From positions 248,001 through 312,000 of the forward strand of contig CP052876.1 of NCBI GenBank assembly GCA_020881835.1: a DNA stretch of 64,000 nt, written 5' to 3'. Position 1 is the stretch's first letter; every line of letters starts with the position of its first letter. Source of the DNA: Kineosporiaceae bacterium SCSIO 59966. GTDB taxonomy: Bacteria > Actinomycetota > Actinomycetes > Actinomycetales > SCSIO-59966. Shown one piece after another: positions 25,556 to 34,141 of the stretch. The position numbers were made by a program, and so were the translations under genes. The notes beneath the pieces were generated by a model. That model was not told where the DNA came from. It saw nothing but the letters and a program-made list of their open reading frames with translations, and searched no databases.

Positions 25556-26616
25556 CCGTAGAGCCGGACCGCTCGTTTCGAGTCACTGGTACCGAGCAGG
25601 AACGGTCCTGGGCAGAGAGGCTCCTGCCGCCGGTGGAGCAGGTCCAGCCAGGGCTGTGGTCCATCCCGGTTCCCATCCCCAACAGCCCGCTGCGGTACGT
25701 GCTCGTGTACGCCCTCGAGCTGGACGACGGGCTCGCGCTGATCGACGCCGGGTGGGACACCGAGGAGGCGTGGCAGGCCCTGACCCACGGCCTAGCGACG
25801 GCCGGGTACGCCGTCGGCGACGTCCGCGGCGTGATGGTGACGCACATCCACCCAGACCACTACGGGCTGGCCGGCCGGGTTCGTGAGGCCTCCGGCGCCT
25901 GGGTAGGACTACATCCGGACGACGCGGCTCTGCTGCCTGCTCGGTACGGGGCCGGGCTGAACGATCTCCTTGAGGACATGACCCGGTTACTGCGCAAGTG
26001 CGGGGTCCCGGAGAAGGAGCTGGGCAGCCTGTCCCGGGCATCGTTGGAGATCGTCGACTACGTGCGCCAGGCCGAACCGGACCGCCTCATCCAGGACGGT
26101 GAGCGCCTTCCGCTGCCGGGCTGGGACCTGCGCGCGGTGCACACACCCGGTCACTCACCTGGCCACCTGTGCTTCCACGAGCACCGCCGCCGGGTCTTGT
26201 TCTCCGGCGACCACGTCCTGCCCCGGATCACGCCCAACATCGGGGTGCACGCCCAGTCCTCAGGCAATCCGCTGGCCGACTTCGTCGACTCCTTGGCCCG
26301 TGTCGGTGCACTGGATCCCGAGCTGGACGAGGTGCTGCCCGCGCACGAGTACCGCTTCGCCGGCCTCGCCGCGCGCGTGTCGGCGCTCCTGGCCCACCAC
26401 GACGCGCGCCTTGAGGAGATCCGCACCGCCACCGCGGCGAGGCCGACGACGTGGGAGCTGACCGCCGCGCTGACCTGGTCGCGACCGTGGGATCAGATCT
26501 CCGGCTTCATGCGACGAGCGGCCGTAGCGGAGACGCTGGCGCACCTGGTCCTCCTCGAGAGCAGGGGACGCGTGACGCGCACTCGCGAGCTCCCGTGGCG
26601 GTGGGAGCCGCGCTGA
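25552..26616 (+). CDS. metallo-beta-lactamase-fold hydrolase
   Basis: 354 residues. The metal motif VTHIHPDHYGLAG gives H-x-H-x-D-H, with later ligands in HTPGHSPGHLCFHE and LFSGDHVLP and a final His in VLPAHEYRF. A C-terminal helical region (about 270-354) includes ...TWELTAALTWSRPWDQISGF, seen in MBL proteins near acyl-CoA genes. It could be an acyl-CoA thioesterase or ester/lactone hydrolase of the pathway; the substrate is not evident. ATG 25552 overlaps the dehydrogenase stop (ATGA). It is the last gene of the operon and converges on tetR with 16 bases between. Confidence 0.85.
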   Translation: MTVEPDRSFRVTGTEQERSWAERLLPPVEQVQPGLWSIPVPIPNSPLRYVLVYALELDDGLALIDAGWDTEEAWQALTHGLATAGYAVGDVRGVMVTHIHPDHYGLAGRVREASGAWVGLHPDDAALLPARYGAGLNDLLEDMTRLLRKCGVPEKELGSLSRASLEIVDYVRQAEPDRLIQDGERLPLPGWDLRAVHTPGHSPGHLCFHEHRRRVLFSGDHVLPRITPNIGVHAQSSGNPLADFVDSLARVGALDPELDEVLPAHEYRFAGLAARVSALLAHHDARLEEIRTATAARPTTWELTAALTWSRPWDQISGFMRRAAVAETLAHLVLLESRGRVTRTRELPWRWEPR

Positions 26617-26632
26617 GCGCGGGTGCCACCGT

Positions 26633-27328
26633 TCAGTCGGTGCGCGCCTTCCAGTCAGCGACTGCCTCCGTGTCCGGCACGCTCGTTCGGTCCCCGCCGG
26701 GCCAGGCGGATGGCGCCAGGCCGATCGCACCGGCCCACAACCGGGTGAGGACGTCGACGGCAGCCGCCTCGTCCAGCCCCTCCACGGGGTCCTGCCACAG
26801 GTGGGCGAAGGACTCCACCATGGCCCCCAGCGCGCTGGCCGTCGCCCGCGGTGGCAGCAGTGGGTCGGCCAGGCCCAGGTGCTGCAGTCGGATCAGGCCC
26901 TCCATCCCGCGCTGGACGAACGACTCCCGGATCTCCAGTCGCAGCCCGCGGAAGTCCTCCCGAGTATCCGCCAGGGAGTCGAGCACCCGCAGGATGCGCG
27001 AGTGCCGCGTGACGGCTCGTAGGAACGAGCGGTTCGCGGCCTCGATGCGGGCGTAGGCCGCGTCCGGCGGCAGGCGGCTACCGATCGAGGTGGCCGAGAA
27101 GATGTCCTTGGCCACCTCGGAGACGATCTCGCGGAGCAGCGCCTCCTTGGAGTCGAACCACGTGTAGAACGTTCCGTGAGACACCCCAGCGCGCTGCGCG
27201 ACGGCATCGATGCCGACGGTCGAGAACCCGTGCTCCTCGAACAGCTCCCGCCCAGCCAGCAGCAACGCCGACCTGGTTCGCCGGCCGCGTGCGGTGACTG
27301 GGGGAACGCCCGATCCCTTAGTCGTCAC
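26633..27328 (-). CDS. TetR-family regulator of the catabolic genes
   Basis: 231 residues. The N-terminal HTH (about residues 10-60) reads RTRSALLLAGRELFEEHGFSTVGIDAVAQRAGVSHGTFYTWFDSKEALL in outline, a standard TetR DNA-binding domain, followed by an all-helical ligand domain. GTG 27328 is chosen because GGAGGA stands 5 bases upstream. The longer open frame to 27442 would run through the operator and into the divergent gene. It probably represses both the operon at 14642-26616 and fadD, releasing on binding an acyl-CoA intermediate. That is inferred from the shared palindrome and position. Confidence 0.88.
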   Translation of the reverse strand: MTTKGSGVPPVTARGRRTRSALLLAGRELFEEHGFSTVGIDAVAQRAGVSHGTFYTWFDSKEALLREIVSEVAKDIFSATSIGSRLPPDAAYARIEAANRSFLRAVTRHSRILRVLDSLADTREDFRGLRLEIRESFVQRGMEGLIRLQHLGLADPLLPPRATASALGAMVESFAHLWQDPVEGLDEAAAVDVLTRLWAGAIGLAPSAWPGGDRTSVPDTEAVADWKARTD

Positions 27329-27360
27329 TGAAGTCCTCCAGCAGATGTGTGCTGCCATCT

Positions 27361-27374
27361 TGACGGCACCGTCA
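27361..27374. promoter_or_regulatory. TetR-type operator between tetR and fadD
   Basis: TGACGGCACCGTCA: 6-bp perfect arms TGACGG/CCGTCA around CA, midway between the divergent starts at 27328 and 27435. It matches the site at 14587-14600 upstream of the operon. Confidence 0.6.
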
Positions 27375-27434
27375 GGTTTCGCCAAACTGCCGTGATCTCG
27401 CTCACTCTGAGGCCATCTCTCCGGGAGGACAGGC

Positions 27435-28982
27435 ATGGACATGGGAATCGGCGGCTGGGTCGCGACAAGGGCGTTCCTCTCCGGGGACCGGATCGCGGTC
27501 GTAGACGGTCCGCGGCGCCTGACCTACACCGACCTGGACGGCAGCACCAATCAGCTGGCCCGGGCACTGACAGCCCTGGGGGTCCGCCGCGGCGACCGCG
27601 TCGCAGGGCTGCTGGTCAACAGCACCGCGTTTCTGGAGACGATGCTGGCCACCGCCAAGCTGGGCGCAGTGTTCGTACCCATGAACGTCCGACTGGCGCC
27701 GGCCGAGATCTCCTACCTCTTGGCCGACTCGGGAGCCGATACCTTCGTGTACTCGGCGCCGCTGGCCCCGGTGGCTCGCGCGGCAGTGGCGGAGGACGGT
27801 GTTCACGTCAGGTCCCGGCTGATCGTTGCTGGCGAACCCGACCACGGCGAGCTCCGTTACGAGGACGTGCTGGCCAGCGGTGACTCGCGTCCGATGAGGT
27901 CCGACGTCGATCGACGTGACCTGTCCTGCCTGATGTACACGTCAGGAACCACCGGCAAGCCCAAGGGAGCGATGCTGACCCACGACAACCACCTGTGGAA
28001 CGTGGTGAACAGCCTGTCCTTCGGACGCGGGTTGCGTGAGTCCGACGTCACCGTGACGGTGGCGCCGATGTTTCACATTGGCGGCCTCGGGATCCACACC
28101 CTGCCCCTTCTGTACGTCGGCGGGACTAACGTGCTGCTGCCGTCGTTCGACCCGGTCCGAACCCTCGAGACGATGTCCCGAGAGAGGGCCACGGTGCAGT
28201 TCATGGTCCCGGCCATGTGGGCTGCGCTCATGTCGGTGCCCGGCTTCGACGACTTCGACCTGTCGTCGCTGGAGCTCGCTGTGTCGGGCGGGGCGCCGTG
28301 CCCTCTGCCCGTCATCGAGTTCTACCAAGGTAAGGGACTTCCCTTCCAGGAGGGCTTCGGAATGACCGAGACCGCTCCAGTTGTGTCGATCCTTGATGCC
28401 GATCACGTCAAGGAGAAGGCGGGATCCATCGGTCGGGCAGTGTTCCATGTCGAGGCTCGTATCGTCGACGAGGCCGACAAGGATGTTGCCCCGGACCAGG
28501 TGGGCGAGCTGGTCTTGCGCGGACCCAATGTGTTCACCGGCTACTGGGGTCTCCCGGAGGCCACCGCGGAGGCGTTCCGCGGTGGGTGGTTCCACACTGG
28601 TGACCTGGGCCGCATAGACCCGCAGGGTTTCATCACTCTGGTCGACCGCAAGAAGGACATGATCATCAGCGGCGGCGAGAACGTGTACCCGATTGAGGTC
28701 GAACAGGTCCTCCACCGCCACCCGGCGGTCCGTGAGGTGGCCGTCGTCGGCGTACCGGACGCCCGGTGGGGCGAGACCCCAGTGGCCACCGTCGCGCTTC
28801 AGGACGGCGCTGAGACGACGGCCGAGGAGCTCATCGCGTACGCCCGGGAGCGGCTCGCCCACTTCAAGTGCCCTACCCGGGTGGAGTTCGTCTCCGAGCT
28901 GCCTCGTACAGCAACCGGCAAGGTGCTGAAGACAGTCCTGCGCCAGCAGTACGGCGGAAGCGCGCAGGCGGTGGACCGCTGA
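27435..28982 (+). CDS. fatty-acyl-CoA synthetase (AMP-forming), FadD-like
   Basis: 515 residues of the ANL superfamily: CLMYTSGTTGKPKGAMLTH, GFGMTETAPVVSILD, GWFHTGDLGRIDPQG, DRKKDMIISGGENVYPIEVE and the catalytic Lys in LPRTATGKVLKTVLR, all intact. ATG 27435 follows GGGAGGAC. It is transcribed divergently from tetR, with the operator between them. It is expected to activate the pathway's entry acid in the cytoplasm, feeding the operon on the other side of tetR. Its chain-length preference cannot be read from sequence. Confidence 0.92.
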   Translation: MDMGIGGWVATRAFLSGDRIAVVDGPRRLTYTDLDGSTNQLARALTALGVRRGDRVAGLLVNSTAFLETMLATAKLGAVFVPMNVRLAPAEISYLLADSGADTFVYSAPLAPVARAAVAEDGVHVRSRLIVAGEPDHGELRYEDVLASGDSRPMRSDVDRRDLSCLMYTSGTTGKPKGAMLTHDNHLWNVVNSLSFGRGLRESDVTVTVAPMFHIGGLGIHTLPLLYVGGTNVLLPSFDPVRTLETMSRERATVQFMVPAMWAALMSVPGFDDFDLSSLELAVSGGAPCPLPVIEFYQGKGLPFQEGFGMTETAPVVSILDADHVKEKAGSIGRAVFHVEARIVDEADKDVAPDQVGELVLRGPNVFTGYWGLPEATAEAFRGGWFHTGDLGRIDPQGFITLVDRKKDMIISGGENVYPIEVEQVLHRHPAVREVAVVGVPDARWGETPVATVALQDGAETTAEELIAYARERLAHFKCPTRVEFVSELPRTATGKVLKTVLRQQYGGSAQAVDR

Positions 28983-29144
28983 GTCGAGTCCTGGCCGGCG
29001 CGACGGCGGTGTCCCCAGTCGGGCAGACGTGCCGTCCGGATCCCTCGCCGCCGACGCGTTCCTGTGGGCTGCGTGACCGTCTCGGGCTCGCGACGGGTTA
29101 CCGTGCCCACCGCACGCGCTCATCCGGCAGCAGGAAGGCAGTCC

Positions 29145-31922
29145 GTGGCCAGCACGCAGAAGGCGGCATCCCCGGGGGTGCGCCGGCTCGTCATCGTCGA
29201 GTCCCCGGCCAAGGCCCGCACTATCGCGGGCTACCTCGGCGACGGCTACGAGGTCGAGGCCAGCGTCGGGCACATCCGTGACCTGCCGCAGCCGTCCGAG
29301 CTCCCTGCCGAGCTGAAGAAGGGACCGCTCGGCAAGTTCGCGGTCGACGTCGAGCACGACTTCGCCCCCTACTACGTCGTCAACCCGGACAAGCGCAAGA
29401 AGGTCGCCGAGCTACGCCGCGCCCTCAAGGACGTCGACGAGCTGTATCTCGCCACCGACGAGGACCGCGAGGGGGAGGCCATCGCCTGGCACCTGCTCGA
29501 GGAGCTCAAGCCGAAGGTGCCGGTGCGGCGGATGGTCTTCCACGAGATCACCCGGGAGGCGATCCAGCGGGCGATCGAGACGACCCGTGACATCGACACC
29601 CGGCTCGTCGACGCGCAGGAGACCCGGCGCATCCTCGACCGCCTCTACGGGTACGAGGTCTCCCCGGTGCTGTGGCGGAAGGTCCGCCAGGGCCTGTCGG
29701 CCGGGCGGGTCCAGTCCGTGGCGACCCGGATGGTCGTGGAGCGGGAGCGGGAGCGGATGGCCTTCCGCGCCGCCGAGTACTGGGACGTCGAGGCGGAGCT
29801 GCGCCCGCACGGGGAGCAGTCGGCGTTCACCGCCCGCCTCGTCGCCGTCGACGGCTCCCGGGTGGCCACCGGCCGGGACTACGACGACCTGGGCCGGCTG
29901 CGCAGCCGGGACGTCGTCGCCCTCGACGAGGAGGTCGCGACCCGGATCGCGACCGGCCTGCGGCAGGCGCCGGTCGCCGTCCGCAGCGTCGAGACGAAGC
30001 CGTACACGCGCCGCCCCGCCGCCCCGTTCACCACCTCGACACTGCAGCAGGAGGCCTCACGCAAGCTGCGGCTGTCCGCCCGGGACGCGATGCGGGTCGC
30101 GCAGTCGCTCTACGAGAACGGCTACATCACCTACATGCGGACCGACTCGACGGTGCTGTCCGACCAGGCGGTGCGCGCCGCGCGGCACCAGGCGGCCGAG
30201 CTGTACGGCCCGGAGTTCGTCCCCGACCGCCCGCGGGTGTACGCGGGGCGGTCCAAGAACGCCCAGGAGGCGCACGAGGCGATCCGTCCGGCCGGGGACA
30301 CCTTCCGGACGCCGGCGCAGGTCGCCGGTGCCCTGAGCGGGAACGAGTTCCGGCTCTACGAGCTGATCTGGCAGCGGACCGTGGCCAGTCAGATGGCCGA
30401 CGCTCGAGGGTCGACCGCGACCGTGCGCCTCGGCGGTCGGGTGGCCTCCGGCGAGGACGTCGAGCTGTCCGTCTCCGGCACGGTCATCACGTTCCGCGGC
30501 TTCCTCGCCGCCTACGAGGAGGGCCGGGACGAGGAGCGCGAGGCCGAGGACGACGGTGGTGAGCGCCGGCTGCCGGAGATGGAGCGCGGCCAGGCGCTGG
30601 ACGTGCTGCGCGCCGAGCCCGAGAGCCACCGCACCTCGCCGCCGCCGCGCTACACCGAGGCGTCGCTGGTGAAGGCGATGGAGGAGAAGGGCATCGGGCG
30701 GCCGTCGACCTACGCGGCCACGATCGCCACCATCACCGACCGGGGCTACGTCCGGCACCGTGGCTCGGCCCTGGTGCCCACCTGGCTGGCGTTCGCCGTG
30801 ACCAGGCTGCTCGAGGAGCACTTCGGCCGGCTCGTCGACTACGACTTCACCGCCGCCATGGAGTCCGACCTGGACCGGATCGCCGCCGGCGAGGAGGAGC
30901 GGGTGTCCTGGCTCGCCCGGTTCTACTTCGGGCAGAGCCCCGAGGGCGGCGGTGAGGACGCCGCCGAGGGCCTGCGGCGCCTCGTCGAGGGCCTCGGGGA
31001 GATCGATGCCCGGGACATCAACTCGGTGCCGATCGGGGACGGGATCGTGGTGCGGGTGGGGCGCTACGGCCCGTACGTCGAGATGACCGGTGAGGACGGC
31101 GGGGAGCCCCTGCGTGCCGGGGTCCCGGACGACGTCGCGCCCGACGAGCTCACCCCCGAGAAGGCCCGCGAGCTGCTCGCCGCCCAGAACGACGGCGAGC
31201 GGGAGCTGGGCACCGACCCCGAGACGGGCCACCGGGTGGTCGCCCGGTCCGGCCGGTACGGGCCGTACGTCACCGAGGTGCTGCCGGACGACGCGCCCAA
31301 GGGCGCCAAGCCCCGTACTGCGTCGCTGCTGCGGTCCATGCAGCTGGAGACCGTGACCCTCGACGACGCGCTGCGGCTGCTGTCACTGCCCCGGGTGGTC
31401 GGCACGGACCCCGAGTCCGGCGAGGAGATCACGGCGCAGAACGGCCGGTACGGGCCGTACCTGCGCAAGGGCACCGACTCGCGGTCCCTGGACAGTGAGG
31501 AGCAGATCTTCGACATCACCCTCGAGGAGGCGCTCGCGATCTACGCCCAGCCCAAGCGCGGCCGCGGCGGCCGGACGGCCGCGGCACCGCTGCGCGAGCT
31601 CGGCGAGGACCCCGAGAGCGGCAGGCCTGTCGTGGTCAAGGACGGCCGCTTCGGCCCGTACGTCACGGACGGCGAGACGAACGCGACCCTGCGCAAGGAG
31701 GACTCCGTGGAGTCGGTGACCCTCGAGCGTGCCGCCGAGCTGCTCGCGGAGAAGCGCGCCAAGGGGCCCGCCCGCAAGCGCGGGGCCAAGAAGACAGCGG
31801 CCAAGAAGACGGCGGCCAAGAAGACAGCGGCGAAGAAGACAGCGGCGAAGAAGACTGCGGCGAAGAAGACGACGGCGAAGAAGACGACGGCCGCCCGGGG
31901 ACCTGGGTCCGGGCGACGCTGA
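29145..31922 (+). CDS. topA: DNA topoisomerase I
   Basis: 925-residue type IA topoisomerase that relaxes negative supercoils. The Toprim domain (RLVIVESPAKARTIAGYLG ... ATDEDREGEAIAWHL) is followed by the active-site Tyr in ENGYITYMRTDSTVLS. The C-terminal half has at least four Topo_C repeats, each with GR(Y/F)GPY(V/L), in place of zinc fingers, as in actinobacterial TopA. The end is a Lys/Ala tail of seven AAKKT-like units. GTG 29145 follows AGGAAGG and lies just before the conserved start VRRLVIVESP; earlier in-frame starts add unconserved sequence. Confidence 0.96.
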   Translation: MASTQKAASPGVRRLVIVESPAKARTIAGYLGDGYEVEASVGHIRDLPQPSELPAELKKGPLGKFAVDVEHDFAPYYVVNPDKRKKVAELRRALKDVDELYLATDEDREGEAIAWHLLEELKPKVPVRRMVFHEITREAIQRAIETTRDIDTRLVDAQETRRILDRLYGYEVSPVLWRKVRQGLSAGRVQSVATRMVVERERERMAFRAAEYWDVEAELRPHGEQSAFTARLVAVDGSRVATGRDYDDLGRLRSRDVVALDEEVATRIATGLRQAPVAVRSVETKPYTRRPAAPFTTSTLQQEASRKLRLSARDAMRVAQSLYENGYITYMRTDSTVLSDQAVRAARHQAAELYGPEFVPDRPRVYAGRSKNAQEAHEAIRPAGDTFRTPAQVAGALSGNEFRLYELIWQRTVASQMADARGSTATVRLGGRVASGEDVELSVSGTVITFRGFLAAYEEGRDEEREAEDDGGERRLPEMERGQALDVLRAEPESHRTSPPPRYTEASLVKAMEEKGIGRPSTYAATIATITDRGYVRHRGSALVPTWLAFAVTRLLEEHFGRLVDYDFTAAMESDLDRIAAGEEERVSWLARFYFGQSPEGGGEDAAEGLRRLVEGLGEIDARDINSVPIGDGIVVRVGRYGPYVEMTGEDGGEPLRAGVPDDVAPDELTPEKARELLAAQNDGERELGTDPETGHRVVARSGRYGPYVTEVLPDDAPKGAKPRTASLLRSMQLETVTLDDALRLLSLPRVVGTDPESGEEITAQNGRYGPYLRKGTDSRSLDSEEQIFDITLEEALAIYAQPKRGRGGRTAAAPLRELGEDPESGRPVVVKDGRFGPYVTDGETNATLRKEDSVESVTLERAAELLAEKRAKGPARKRGAKKTAAKKTAAKKTAAKKTAAKKTAAKKTTAKKTTAARGPGSGRR
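31785..31890 (+). repeat. 15-bp tandem repeats encoding the TopA Lys/Ala tail
   Basis: Seven units of roughly GCCAAGAAGACAGCG run in frame near the 3' end of topA and encode AKKTA repeats. Lys/Ala tails of actinobacterial TopA bind DNA and help processivity. The units differ only at a few third positions. Confidence 0.85.
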
Positions 31923-31939
31923 TCCGGGGGTCCGCTCGT

Positions 31940-31952
31940 TACGCTGGCCAGG
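31940..31952 (+). promoter_or_regulatory. -10 box for a leaderless mfs-tmk transcript
   Basis: TACGCT (31940-31945) lies exactly 6 bases before the GTG start at 31952, so transcription would begin at or next to the start codon. There is no Shine-Dalgarno sequence. Confidence 0.35.
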
Positions 31953-34141
31953 TGAGCACTCAGGGCGGGGCGCAGCCCGCCGGCGTGGCCGGTGGCAGGC
32001 GACGCACCGGTGCCTTCGCTGCCCACGCCGAGGCCCCCGACCACGACATCCGGGGGGTCCTGGCCATCCGCCCGTTCCGGCAGCTGTGGCTCTCGCTCGG
32101 CCTGTCGAGCTTCGGGGACTGGCTGGGCCTGCTCGCCGTCACGGCGTTCGCCAGCCGGCTCGGCGGGGAGTCGTCGTACGCGGCCGCGAACCTCGCCGTC
32201 GCCGGCGTCCTCACCCTGCGGCTGGCACCGGCGATCGTCTTCGGACCGCTGGCCGGTGTGATGGCCGACCGCCTCGACCGCAAGGTCAACATGGTCGTCG
32301 GGGACCTCCTGCGGTTCGGCCTCTTCGTCTCGATCCCGGTGATCGGCACACTGTGGTGGCTGTACGTCGCCACGGTGCTCATCGAGATCATCGGTCTGTT
32401 CTGGGTGCCGGCCAAGGACGCGACGGTCCCCAACCTCGTACCCCGCCAGCGCCTGGAGGCCGCCAACCAGCTGAGCCTGGCCACGACGTACGGCAGCGCT
32501 CCGCTGGCTGCCCTGCTCTTCTCCGGTCTCACCCTGGTCTCCGGCGCGCTGAGCCCGGTGCTGAACGTCATCGGCGGGCCCATCGACCTGGCGCTCTACG
32601 TCAACGCCCTCACCTACCTGGTCGCCGCCCTGGTCATCTGGCAGCTGGACATGCCGCGGCGCCCTGCCGCGAACCAGCGGCCCACCGAGCGTGCCCCCGG
32701 GGTGTGGCGGACCATCACCGAGGGCTGGCGGTTCGTCGGCACGACCCCGCTGGTGCGTGGTCTCGTCATCGGGATGCTGGGCGCCTTCGGTGCGGGCGGG
32801 TTCGTCATCGGCGTCGCGCCGACCTTCGCCTCCGACCTCGGAGCCGGTGCTCCTGGCTACGGGATCCTGTTCGCAGCGGTGTTCGCGGGGCTCGCCGGTG
32901 GGATGTTCGTCGGCCCCCGGGTGCTGGCCGAGCTGCCACGGTGGCGGCTGTTCGCGGCTGCCATCGTGGCGGCGGGCTTCTTCCTCGCGCTCGTCGCGCT
33001 GATCCCGAACATCGTGCTCGCCACACTGTTCACCGGGGCCCTCGGCGTGGGCGCAGGCATCGCCTGGGTCACCGGGTACACGATGCTGGGCCTCGAGGTC
33101 GCCGACGAGATCCGCGGGCGAACCTTCGCGTTCGTCCAGTACGCCTCCCGGATCGTCCTCATCGGGGTGATGGCGTTCGCCCCGGCACTCGCGGCCCTGC
33201 TCGGGCAGCACGAGATCCGGTTCGGTGACAACGTGTCCCTGACGTACAACGGGGCAGCGCTCACGCTGCTCGTCGCCGCGGTCATCGCGGTGGCCATCGG
33301 CGTCGTCTCCTACCGGCAGATGGACGACGGCTCGAGCGTGCCGCTGCGCGAGGACCTGCTGCGCGCGTGGCGGCGCCGCCACCTCGCGGCACCACCGCCT
33401 CTTCCGCGGACCGGTCACGGCTACCTCGTCGCCTTCGAGGGCGGTGACGGGACGGGCAAGACCACGCAGGTGTCTCTGCTCGAGTCGTGGCTGCGGGAAC
33501 TGGGCCACGACGTGGTCGTCACCCGGGAGCCCGGTGCCACGGCTCTGGGAGAGCAGCTCCGAGAGGTCCTGCTGCACGGCGACCACATCGACCCACGAGC
33601 TGAGGCGCTGCTCTTCGCGGCGGACCGGGCCCAGCACGCCGCCACGGTGATCCGCCCCGCGCTCGACCGTGGCGCCGTCGTCGTCACCGACCGGTACAGC
33701 GACTCGTCGGTTGCCTACCAGGGTGCCGGCAGGGCCTTGGACAGCGACGAGGTCGCGGCACTCTCGCGGTGGGCCACGAACGGGTTGCAGCCGGACCTCA
33801 CGGTGCTGCTCGACCTCGACCCGGACGTCGCGCGCAGCCGCCGCGGTCGCGAAGAGGACCGCCTGGAGGGCGAGTCGGGCGAGTTCCACGACGCGGTGCG
33901 CGCGCAGTTCCTCGAGCTGGCCCGCCAGGACCACCGGCGCTACCTCGTGGTCGACGCGGCGAGCGACCCGCAGACCGTGCACGCCCGCATCCGTGAGCGG
34001 CTGGCCGAGAGCCTCCCGCCGCCGCACCGGAAGGGGGAGCAGGGAGAGCGAACCGAGCAGCTCGACGTCCCCGGGGTCCGCGACCTCGCCGACGGGTTCT
34101 CCGACGCCGGTCCCGATCCGTCCGGACGGAGCAACCGGTGA
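31952..34141 (+). CDS. tmk: fused MFS transporter-dTMP kinase
   Basis: 729 residues in two parts. Residues about 35-470 form a 12-helix major-facilitator-like domain (FGPLAGVMADRLDRKVNMVV; GYTMLGLEVADEIRGRTFAF). Residues about 488-695 form thymidylate kinase: P-loop AFEGGDGTGKTTQ, DRX motif VVVTDRYSDSSVAYQG, and the lid Arg region in SRRGREEDRLE. The kinase makes dTDP from dTMP. This bifunctional fusion is known in several actinobacteria; the transporter substrate is unknown. The kinase portion appears complete. The stop overlaps holB by 4 bases. Confidence 0.93.
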   Translation: MSTQGGAQPAGVAGGRRRTGAFAAHAEAPDHDIRGVLAIRPFRQLWLSLGLSSFGDWLGLLAVTAFASRLGGESSYAAANLAVAGVLTLRLAPAIVFGPLAGVMADRLDRKVNMVVGDLLRFGLFVSIPVIGTLWWLYVATVLIEIIGLFWVPAKDATVPNLVPRQRLEAANQLSLATTYGSAPLAALLFSGLTLVSGALSPVLNVIGGPIDLALYVNALTYLVAALVIWQLDMPRRPAANQRPTERAPGVWRTITEGWRFVGTTPLVRGLVIGMLGAFGAGGFVIGVAPTFASDLGAGAPGYGILFAAVFAGLAGGMFVGPRVLAELPRWRLFAAAIVAAGFFLALVALIPNIVLATLFTGALGVGAGIAWVTGYTMLGLEVADEIRGRTFAFVQYASRIVLIGVMAFAPALAALLGQHEIRFGDNVSLTYNGAALTLLVAAVIAVAIGVVSYRQMDDGSSVPLREDLLRAWRRRHLAAPPPLPRTGHGYLVAFEGGDGTGKTTQVSLLESWLRELGHDVVVTREPGATALGEQLREVLLHGDHIDPRAEALLFAADRAQHAATVIRPALDRGAVVVTDRYSDSSVAYQGAGRALDSDEVAALSRWATNGLQPDLTVLLDLDPDVARSRRGREEDRLEGESGEFHDAVRAQFLELARQDHRRYLVVDAASDPQTVHARIRERLAESLPPPHRKGEQGERTEQLDVPGVRDLADGFSDAGPDPSGRSNR

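Noticed and set aside
31785-31890. CRISPR-like array in the repeated DNA at the end of topA
   Set aside because: Repeats are contiguous, in frame and encode the known Lys/Ala tail; there are no spacers.
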